NCBI GenBank assembly: GCA_050031985.1
Contig: JBNAIG010000026.1
Span: 19,790 to 83,789, forward strand
Direction of reading: 5' to 3'
Length of the DNA: 64,000 nt
DNA from: SZUA-368 sp028533045
GTDB taxonomy: Bacteria > Spirochaetota > Spirochaetia > DSM-2461
Shown: piece after piece, positions 57,847 through 64,000 of the stretch
Layout: the number at the start of each line of letters is the position of its first letter
How positions within the stretch are numbered: the stretch's first letter is position 1
Position numbers and translations under genes: made by a program
The notes under the pieces: generated by a model
What the model saw: only the letters and a program-made list of their open reading frames with translations
The model's database searches: none
What the model was told of the DNA's origin: nothing

Positions 57847-58932
57847 ATGGCATTTACTCTGGAGATGTTTCCCCACATATATAAGTCGAAGTTTAACGGA
57901 CAGACCTGGGACGAAACCTTTGTAGAAAAGGAACACAAGTCTTACGAGGAAGAGAAGGCAATGGAGGAGTCCGAAAAGGAAGCTCTCTTGCTGGGGCGGA
58001 ACAATTTTTCCGATTTGCCCCTGGTGAACTATACGACCCAGTACGGGATGGGGTGTTTTGAAGGCCTTAAGGCATTTCCCCAGAAAAACGGGGGAATTAA
58101 ACTTTTCCGTCCCGATGAAAATGTCAAACGTATGAAAAAGTCTATGGAAGGACTTATGATGCCTCCCGTGGAGGAGGATCGTCTTTTGCAGGGGATTCTC
58201 AAGATGGTTAAGCTGAATGCCGATTCGGGTTTTGCCATTCCCTATGATGCGGCCTGGGAGAAGGATGACTATCTTTCCGGCCATGCCCTTTACGTACGTC
58301 CTTTTAGCTATGCCGAGCCGGGAATCGGGGTAAATCTCTCCTACTTCCCCTGGGTTATCGTTGTGGCCACTCCTGTAGGTTCCTACTTTGAAGTGGGCGG
58401 GACAAACGATGCGGTTACCACCGATATGGTCCGGGCTACGAAGAATGGGACCGGTTGGATCAAGTGTGATTCCAACTACGTAATTCCTACTCTGGCCAAG
58501 AAAAAAGCCATTGCCGATGGTTTTATGGAAGCGATTTTCCTCGATGCGGAAGAGCATCGTTATATAGAAGAGGGGTCTTCTTGTAACTTCTTCTGTCTTA
58601 TGAAGGATGGAACCCTTGTAACTCCCGAATTGGGCGATACTATTCTCCCCGGGATCACCCGTAAGTCCATTCTTCAGCTGGCCCAGGACAGGGGCATCAA
58701 AACGGAAGAACGGAAGCTCTCCGTAGAAGAGGTTTTTGCCGACGGTGCGGAGTGTTTCGTTTCCGGTACGGCGGCGGGACTGACTCCCATCAACAGCCTG
58801 ACCCACCTGGGACAGAAGAAAGTCTTTTCCGAAAGCGGTACGGGCAAAGTGTCCGAAGCTCTCCTTGTGGAGCTTAAGGGAATTCAGTACGGAGCGATCG
58901 AAGACCGTTACGACTGGATGTGGTCCGTTTAG
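57847..58932 (+). CDS. ilvE: Branched-chain amino-acid aminotransferase
   Basis: 361 residues from the ATG at 57847 (AAGGAGAG six bases upstream); the frame to 57796 lacks an SD. PLP fold-type IV. YGMGCFEGLKAF (~66), RMKKSMEGLMMP, YVRPFSYAEPGIGVN (~155), WIKCDSNYVIPTLAKKKA (~203, Lys for PLP nearby), EEGSSCNFFCLMKDG (~240) and LPGITRKSILQLAQDRGI are the BCAT group II pattern. It exchanges amino groups between Leu/Ile/Val and 2-oxoglutarate. It follows nrdJ closely but is not obviously in the same operon. Confidence 0.93.
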   Translation: MAFTLEMFPHIYKSKFNGQTWDETFVEKEHKSYEEEKAMEESEKEALLLGRNNFSDLPLVNYTTQYGMGCFEGLKAFPQKNGGIKLFRPDENVKRMKKSMEGLMMPPVEEDRLLQGILKMVKLNADSGFAIPYDAAWEKDDYLSGHALYVRPFSYAEPGIGVNLSYFPWVIVVATPVGSYFEVGGTNDAVTTDMVRATKNGTGWIKCDSNYVIPTLAKKKAIADGFMEAIFLDAEEHRYIEEGSSCNFFCLMKDGTLVTPELGDTILPGITRKSILQLAQDRGIKTEERKLSVEEVFADGAECFVSGTAAGLTPINSLTHLGQKKVFSESGTGKVSEALLVELKGIQYGAIEDRYDWMWSV

Positions 58933-58939
58933 TTCTTAC

Positions 58940-61900
58940 CTATTCAATTAATTCATCCCGGTAGAAGGCCGGGATGTCTTCCAGGTGGGACAGGATATTC
59001 TCGTAGAGTTTGAGCTCCGGGCTGCCCTGTTGTGCGTCCAGAAGGGCCTGACGGTTCTCTCCGGCTATATCGGTGAGTTCCGTGCGCCCCTGGGTACTTC
59101 TATTTCTTAACAGCATATCAAAGTACTCCGATGAGGCGGTGAAGGAGGCCAGAGCTTCCTTTTCCCGGTTTCGATTGGGTGTTTTACGGGCAATTCCGTT
59201 CTGGGCGATTCCCAGATTGTTGTGAGTCATTATGAGGTACTCAAAGAGGGCCCACTCTTCCTCTTTTTCATCGGGGAGAAGAACTTTCGTGTTCTCTTCC
59301 TGCTCGTCCAGTTGGGCCAGAAGCTGTTCGTAGTGGCTTACCGCTCCGTAGTAATCTCCTCGCTGGAGGAGGGTGTTTCCCATGGCCAGGAGAAGGTTGC
59401 GATTTTCCGGATAGGCCCGGGATACCCGGTAGAATTCCAGTAAGGCTTCCCGGTAATCTTCTCTGATATTGTAATAGATAAAACCTTCCCGGTAGGCTAT
59501 TTCCGGGGTATCTCCCATATTGGCCCGTGCCAGTTCGTAGTACTCCAGGGCCTTGTCGTAGTTTTCATACTGATCAAAATTCAGATGTCCCATCTCTCCG
59601 TAGAGCGCCCCTATTTCCGGCGAGCTTCCTATGAGATTCAGGCGACGGCTGTTCTCATATATTTCCAGAGCCATGAGATACTGTTGTTCCGCCTTTCCAT
59701 ATTCACCCACGTAAAGAGAAAGATTCCCCAGGCGGCGGTAGGAGTCAATCTGCATAAAGATGTGTTCCTTATCCAGATCGGTCATGCGCCCCAGGAAGCC
59801 CAGGGCGTTGGTGAGGGCGTCCTTTTCATCGGCCGGATTATAAGTTTCGTGGAAGAACCGGGCATATTGATAGTGTGATCCGGGCACGGTTTTGTCTGCG
59901 GCTTCCGCTTTGAGAATAAAATCCCGCGATTCAAGAACCCGGTCATTGTCTATGAGCCAGCCGGCCAGTTCGGAAAAGACCTGTGCCTGGAGAGTTGGGT
60001 CGGCATTAACCTTTTCCTTGTCCTTGTACAAAAGGCGGAGACGTTCGATCTCTTCTTCGTTATCCTTGCGGATCTGGAGGCGGAACATGCGAAGGAGAAC
60101 TTCATCGGTATTGCCTCCCGGTTTATCCTTGAGGAGAGTCGCGTAAATGTAACGGGCATTTTCATACTTATCGGGATCTTCCGCTGCCCAGGCCAGGTAG
60201 TTATCTCCCAGGCTAATAAGACGGTCCACATCATTTATCTCTGTAATTTCCTTAAGAGATATCGATTCGTAGGGTATATGCCCTTCGGAGGCTTCGGCCA
60301 GCATGAGGGGATCGGCCCCTTTCAGAATATATTCTGCGTCCCGGTAGCGGACCAACTTTTTGGTGAGCAGTTCCCCATAGGCGATCCGCCCTTCCTCATT
60401 GGCCGGATAGGCCTGTAGAAGCTGCTGATATTTCTCTTCCGCTCCCAGATAGTTGCGTCGTTTTTCATATTCATCGGCATAGAGAAAGAATTTTTCCTGC
60501 CGTCGTACACCTTTTACCTGAAGAGGACCCACGTCCCAGCCAAAAAAGGCGTCGTTAAAAAGCTCTTCCCCGGCGGCATAGTTATCCCGGCCTATTTCGT
60601 CCCGTCCCTTATTATAAAGACTTTCCGCTTTTAAAGGACGGTAAACAAAGTTAAAGAGTATGAGAAACAGGATCCAGAGGGTGAAGAAAATCCCCAGGCC
60701 CAGGGCAATACGGGGAACAACTTTTTCCTTAACAAAGGTAAGAAGGCTGCTTCTTGCCTGTTCAAAGGCTTCACCGCTCTTTTTTTCGTATCCCCGGGGA
60801 ATATCTATTTTTTTCCCTGTAAACTTTTTGTAGGTAGCCGCGACGCTACGGGGCGGGGCACCGTTTAATATCTGTGAGGTAAGCTTATTTAGCTGCTCCA
60901 CCGTAGAAGATTCGTCGCCGAGAAAGTCCTGAACGGCAATTTTAAGGTTGAGGGGCAGGCTGTAGAGGGCGGCTTCCAGTTTTTCCAGCTCCTCTTCGGT
61001 CATTTCGAAGCGTTCAGCCGTTTCATCCTCAACGGTTTTGTCGATGTCCTTTTCCAGCTCATCCAGGTCAAGGCCCAGTTCGGTGGAAAGACTCCCCTCG
61101 TCATCGGTAAAGTTGTATTCCGCTCCCAAGTCATCCAGGGAAAACTGATTGTCGTCGCTTTCGTTAAAATCGTCCAGGAAGTCGTCTTCTATTTCATTGA
61201 GGCCGAAGTCTTCATCCAGGACAATCTCTTCTCCCCCCTCTTCTATTTCCGGGGCGACAGAGAAACCCTCATCGGGGAGATCGTCCTCTTCCAGGCTTTC
61301 CGCCAGACTCTCCACGGCTGATTCGGCATCGGGAATTTCCGGAGCGTCCTCTTCCGTATCCATGTTAAAAGCGTCAATATCGACTTCTTCCATATCGTCC
61401 AGGTTATCGATATTTCCCAGATCATCTGTTACTGCGCCATCATCTAATTCACCCAGATCTTCCAGGCCGTCAAGCTCATCCAGGCTTCCAAAGTCGTCCA
61501 GTTCTCCAAGTTCTTCCCCGGGCGCTTCAGCTTCAGTTTCTCCCAATTCTTCCAGACCATCGCTTATTTCATCGAGGGGAGCCAGATCTTCCAACTCTTC
61601 AAGATCATCATTCTGGGGGAGGTCAAAATCTTCGGGGAGACTCAGGTCGTTGGGGCTGTCCTGGAGAGGGGGAATTTCATCGCTAAGGGAGAGATCGTCG
61701 TCGGGGTCTTCCGAAAGATAATCGAGGAGGGAATCCTCTTCCGACTCATCCTCTTCGTCGAGGCTGCTCAGAAGGGAGTCCATGGTGGTCATTTCTTCAT
61801 CAAGAGGGTCCGGGGCCAGGAGATCCTGAATATCCTCGTCCACCTCATCCACGGGAGGGCGAACGTCTTCCAGGGCCACCCCTTTTTCCTGAAGGATGGC

Positions 61901-61963
61901 TTCTTCGTTCCCCAATGAGTTGACCACGTTTTTAATCCGATCGACGGCTTCTATACTGGGCAT
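58940..61963 (-). CDS. Large TPR membrane protein with acidic N-terminus, possible flagellar collar protein (FlcA-like)
   Basis: 1007 residues. Residues ~30-340 are extremely acidic and disordered with many LDEL, LGELDD and similar short repeats (for example GELDDFGSLDELDGLEDLGE). A helical part (~345-395) and a basic segment precede one membrane helix at ~430-452 (IALGLGIFFTLWILFLILFN). The rest (~470-1000) is a series of TPR-like helices, e.g. NYLGAEEKYQQLLQAYPANE and YDKALEYYELARANMGDTPE, presumably periplasmic. Size and layout resemble the spirochaete collar protein FlcA (Borrelia BB0326). That assignment rests on architecture recalled from family knowledge, not on alignment. Confidence 0.6.
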   Translation of the reverse strand: MPSIEAVDRIKNVVNSLGNEEAILQEKGVALEDVRPPVDEVDEDIQDLLAPDPLDEEMTTMDSLLSSLDEEDESEEDSLLDYLSEDPDDDLSLSDEIPPLQDSPNDLSLPEDFDLPQNDDLEELEDLAPLDEISDGLEELGETEAEAPGEELGELDDFGSLDELDGLEDLGELDDGAVTDDLGNIDNLDDMEEVDIDAFNMDTEEDAPEIPDAESAVESLAESLEEDDLPDEGFSVAPEIEEGGEEIVLDEDFGLNEIEDDFLDDFNESDDNQFSLDDLGAEYNFTDDEGSLSTELGLDLDELEKDIDKTVEDETAERFEMTEEELEKLEAALYSLPLNLKIAVQDFLGDESSTVEQLNKLTSQILNGAPPRSVAATYKKFTGKKIDIPRGYEKKSGEAFEQARSSLLTFVKEKVVPRIALGLGIFFTLWILFLILFNFVYRPLKAESLYNKGRDEIGRDNYAAGEELFNDAFFGWDVGPLQVKGVRRQEKFFLYADEYEKRRNYLGAEEKYQQLLQAYPANEEGRIAYGELLTKKLVRYRDAEYILKGADPLMLAEASEGHIPYESISLKEITEINDVDRLISLGDNYLAWAAEDPDKYENARYIYATLLKDKPGGNTDEVLLRMFRLQIRKDNEEEIERLRLLYKDKEKVNADPTLQAQVFSELAGWLIDNDRVLESRDFILKAEAADKTVPGSHYQYARFFHETYNPADEKDALTNALGFLGRMTDLDKEHIFMQIDSYRRLGNLSLYVGEYGKAEQQYLMALEIYENSRRLNLIGSSPEIGALYGEMGHLNFDQYENYDKALEYYELARANMGDTPEIAYREGFIYYNIREDYREALLEFYRVSRAYPENRNLLLAMGNTLLQRGDYYGAVSHYEQLLAQLDEQEENTKVLLPDEKEEEWALFEYLIMTHNNLGIAQNGIARKTPNRNREKEALASFTASSEYFDMLLRNRSTQGRTELTDIAGENRQALLDAQQGSPELKLYENILSHLEDIPAFYRDELIE

Positions 61964-62082
61964 TCACTAACCTTTATTAATCGCTCTAAATAGAATATCG
62001 GCCCGATCGGGACAATTTCTTAGAAATCAATCCTAAAGCAACACCATTCTATACCGAAAATTACAATAAGGAAAAGAAGAAC

Positions 62083-62775
62083 ATGAAGAAAACCTGCGCC
62101 CTTTTGCTCATGATGGCGGTTCAGCTATCTCTATTTGCCTCGATTGACGACTATCGGCTTCACTTAAAGATTACCGATATGACCGACTCCCGTAGTCCGG
62201 AGGTCTATTTTGACCAGATTATCTTTAGTTATGAGAGCAGCGAACCGGTCCGCCATGTGGGAATCGCCTTTGCCCATGAGGATTTTCGGGAGATCCACAG
62301 TTACCAGCGGAACAGTCACGGGGTATTCTTTTACCTCCTTGATTGGCCCTATGTGGAGAATATTGATTACAGACTGATTGTGGACGGCATCTGGATGACC
62401 GATCCCGACTGTCCCACTGTGATTCCCGGCAGCAACGGGGTGGAACTGTCCCGGCTGACCGTAGGGCGGGATATGGCCAATGAGAAGATAAGTCCCCAGG
62501 TTCAGGGGGATAACCGGGTTGTGTGCCGTTATTGGGGCGGCGAAGGGCAGACTGTCTATCTGGCGGGGGACTTTAATAACTGGGACCCCTATATGCTTCC
62601 TATGAAAGAGATTAGTCCGGGGATGTATGAAATTTCTTTGAATCTCTCCTCCGGGCTGCATCACTATTGCTACTACGTAAACGGCCAGAGCACCACCGAT
62701 CCTCTTAATGAACTGGTGGCGATAAATTTATTCGGGGAAGAGGTTTCACGCCTCAATATTCCCTATGGTCAGTAG
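62083..62775 (+). CDS. Exported protein with glycogen-binding CBM48/AMPK-type domain
   Basis: 230 residues. Signal peptide MKKTCALLLMMAVQLSLFAS. The middle part (YFDQIIFSYESSEPVRHVGI and YVENIDYRLIVDGIWMTDPD) and the C-terminal part (GQTVYLAGDFNNWDPYMLPM, MYEISLNLSSGLHHYCYYVN) look like two successive Ig-like CBM48/E-set repeats; GDFNNWDP is the hallmark of carbohydrate-binding modules of this family. It binds alpha-glucans in known cases. Exported CBM48-only proteins of this type are common in spirochaetes. AAGGAAA lies before the ATG, and it is divergent from the TPR gene. Confidence 0.8.
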   Translation: MKKTCALLLMMAVQLSLFASIDDYRLHLKITDMTDSRSPEVYFDQIIFSYESSEPVRHVGIAFAHEDFREIHSYQRNSHGVFFYLLDWPYVENIDYRLIVDGIWMTDPDCPTVIPGSNGVELSRLTVGRDMANEKISPQVQGDNRVVCRYWGGEGQTVYLAGDFNNWDPYMLPMKEISPGMYEISLNLSSGLHHYCYYVNGQSTTDPLNELVAINLFGEEVSRLNIPYGQ

Positions 62776-62779
62776 TTTT

Positions 62780-63742
62780 TTAGAGTTTATTCACTGCGAA
62801 ATTCGGTTGGCCGTCACTTAGGCAGGCCAACACATTTTCCGCCGTTTTTCTTTTGAGCGCCGCGATGGAGTGTTCCGAATAGTAGGCCTCGTGGTCGGTA
62901 AAAACCATGTTGTCCAGCTGTAAAAGGGGATTGTCCGGCGCCGGCGGCTCCTCTTCCAGCACATCCACCGCCGCCCCTCCCAGGTGGCCGCAATCAAGGG
63001 CTTCAAAGAGAGCTTCCTCATCAATAATAGCACCCCGGGCCGTATTAATAAGCCGGGCGCCGGGCTTCATTGAAAAAAGGACATCCCTGTTCAAAAGGTG
63101 ATGGGTCTTTTCGTCCAGGGGAATATGGAGGGAAAGGTAGTCTGACCGGGCGATAAGCTCCTCAAAGGAGACCGCCATGGCCCCTCCCACTTCTTCTCCC
63201 GGATGAAGATTGGTGCTGTTTATAAGAATATGACCAAAGCCGAATCCCCTAATCTGGTGGTGAAAGGCGTGGCCCGTTCGTCCATAGCCCAGGATTCCCA
63301 GGGTGGAACCCCGCAGAGGGGCCAGTTTCTTGAGCGGTTTAGCCCGCCATTGCCCGGAACGGACCGCCCGGTCACGGGAAAAAATATCTCGGGAGAGGGC
63401 CAGAAGGAGGGCGGTGGTGTGCTCTGCCACTTCCTGGTAGCAGTAATCCGGTACGGTACCCACCCAAATGCCTTTTGCCGTGGCCGCTTCCACGTCCACA
63501 TTATCATAACCCACCCCGTAGCGGGAAATTATTCGGCACTTTTCCAGGGCCTGGATAAAATCCCGGTCCATTTCGGTCATATTCACCATGAGCGCATCCG
63601 CCCTTCGGCAAAGGGAAAGAAGTTCCGGCCGGGGCATGTGGTCCACAATGCGAATATCAGCCTTGAGCGGGGCCAGAGCCGCCTTTTCTTCGTTGTTGTG
63701 GGGGAAAAGGTTATCGGTTATCACAATGAGCGGTTTCGTCAT
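62780..63742 (-). CDS. D-isomer-specific 2-hydroxyacid dehydrogenase
   Basis: 320 residues from the ATG at 63742; the upstream TTG at 63757 is less likely. NAD-binding GILGYGRTGHAFHHQIRGFG (~148), the catalytic Arg in LINTARGAIIDEEAL (~231), Glu in VDVLEEEPP (~260) and His in FTDHEAYYSEHS (~282) are all present. SRYGVGYDNVDVEAATAKGI (~75) belongs to the phosphoglycerate-dehydrogenase-like/CtBP group. No ACT domain, so not a full SerA. Substrate unknown. The end nearly meets the convergent CBM48 gene. Confidence 0.9.
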   Translation of the reverse strand: MTKPLIVITDNLFPHNNEEKAALAPLKADIRIVDHMPRPELLSLCRRADALMVNMTEMDRDFIQALEKCRIISRYGVGYDNVDVEAATAKGIWVGTVPDYCYQEVAEHTTALLLALSRDIFSRDRAVRSGQWRAKPLKKLAPLRGSTLGILGYGRTGHAFHHQIRGFGFGHILINSTNLHPGEEVGGAMAVSFEELIARSDYLSLHIPLDEKTHHLLNRDVLFSMKPGARLINTARGAIIDEEALFEALDCGHLGGAAVDVLEEEPPAPDNPLLQLDNMVFTDHEAYYSEHSIAALKRKTAENVLACLSDGQPNFAVNKL

Positions 63743-63783
63743 GGGGATAGTATACAAAATATCGGGGAGTTCGTCAGGGGATG

Positions 63784-63822
63784 AAAAAGGGGCTGTCGCA
63801 AATTACTTTTTGCGACAGCCCC
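63784..63822 (-). terminator. Terminator of the gene at the right edge
   Basis: Perfect 12-pair stem GGGGCTGTCGCA/TGCGACAGCCCC; on the minus strand five T residues follow. About 30 bases past the stop at 63852. Confidence 0.85.
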
Positions 63823-63851
63823 AAATTAGTATCTTTTTAAAGCACTATAAT

Positions 63852-64000
63852 TTAGATTTCTTCAAGGGTAATTGTCATGCTACCATTGCTCACGTCATCG
63901 GAGGATGAATCGTAGTCAGTAGCTTCGTAATCGGCTTGATCTCTGAACATAAGTTCGTTTCCTGAAGCATCGGTAATAGTAAAATTAAAGTTTCCGTAAA
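63852..64000 (-). CDS. 3' end of an unidentified, probably exported protein gene
   Basis: The frame enters from the right edge and ends at the stop at 63852-63854. The visible ~49 residues (YGNFNFTITDASGNELMFRD, later DVSNGSMTITLEEI) show alternating beta strands and Asp/Ser-rich loops like the acidic exported lipoprotein at 14284. Too short to classify. Confidence 0.55.
   Translation of the reverse strand, partial: YGNFNFTITDASGNELMFRDQADYEATDYDSSSDDVSNGSMTITLEEI

Noticed and set aside
61149..61721. A Ser/Arg-rich 190-residue plus-strand frame
   Set aside because: Antisense of the Asp/Glu/Leu-rich low-complexity tail of the TPR protein; composition explained by complementing GAN codons.
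1..64000. CRISPR arrays, prophage or secretion-system clusters
   Set aside because: No regularly spaced short repeats, phage structural genes or secretion operons were found; the only clear transposable element is the IS982-type copy.

Overview
The window looks like a chromosomal segment of a free-living, probably anaerobic spirochaete. The main reasons are a spirochaete-type FlaB flagellin (periplasmic flagellar core filament), a C-terminal FlhB-like protein and HD-GYP protein near the left end, many lipoproteins with short lipoboxes, a large TPR membrane protein resembling spirochaete flagellar-collar TPR proteins, and a metabolism with an Nfn-type transhydrogenase, a coenzyme B12-dependent ribonucleotide reductase, KDPG aldolase/KDG kinase and a TRAP transporter. 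No species is claimed.

Layout. 0-2.4 kb: an overlapping operon (gene end, FlhB-like, HD-GYP, YraN nuclease, a 52-residue ORF, a zinc-knuckle-like protein). 2.5-3.8 kb: a minus-strand lipoprotein/HEAT pair. 3.9-10.7 kb: housekeeping block coaD, rpmF-acpP-rnc, cca-type nucleotidyltransferase, flaB with a sigma-28 promoter, thiN, an SPFH-like membrane protein and a HAD phosphatase. 10.85-15.3 kb: a tRNA(CAT) gene followed by an accessory island containing repeated copies of the tRNA 3' end, long diverged direct repeats and two cargo units (a small protein/RimK-like ligase/MscS operon, and a secreted lipoprotein), with no recombinase visible. 15.4-24.6 kb: an esterase, a sensor kinase/response-regulator HD-GYP pair, a hybrid histidine kinase, a methyltransferase and another esterase. 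24.6-35 kb: a thioesterase-like protein, a 58-residue gene with a distinctive leader, two related MATE pumps, an adenine/adenosine deaminase, a 5'-nucleotidase lipoprotein, a polysaccharide deacetylase divergent from an AraR-like regulator. 35-40 kb: TRAP dctPQM, a sensor gene broken by an IS982-type element whose far side joins a second copy of the 58-residue gene's leader, then a GC-rich tRNA-associated repeat and initiator tRNA. 40-50.7 kb: chemoreceptor, acyltransferase, GNAT fusion with proS, paired short ChrA transporters, nfnAB and a third MATE pump. 50.8-64 kb: a DUF763 protein, a CorC-like protein, eda-kdgK with a KdgR-like operator, nrdJ with a candidate NrdR box, ilvE, the TPR protein, a CBM48 protein, a 2-hydroxyacid dehydrogenase and the end of one more gene.

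Most genes are ordinary. The parts that do not fit standard annotation are the tRNA-anchored, cassette-like island at 10.85-15.3 kb, a related GC-rich element next to both CAT-anticodon tRNA genes, the duplicated 167-bp leader of the 58-residue gene (copies 14 kb apart, one cut by the IS), and a recurring arrangement in which a good -10 box lies 5-7 nt before an ATG with no Shine-Dalgarno sequence, suggesting several leaderless mRNAs.
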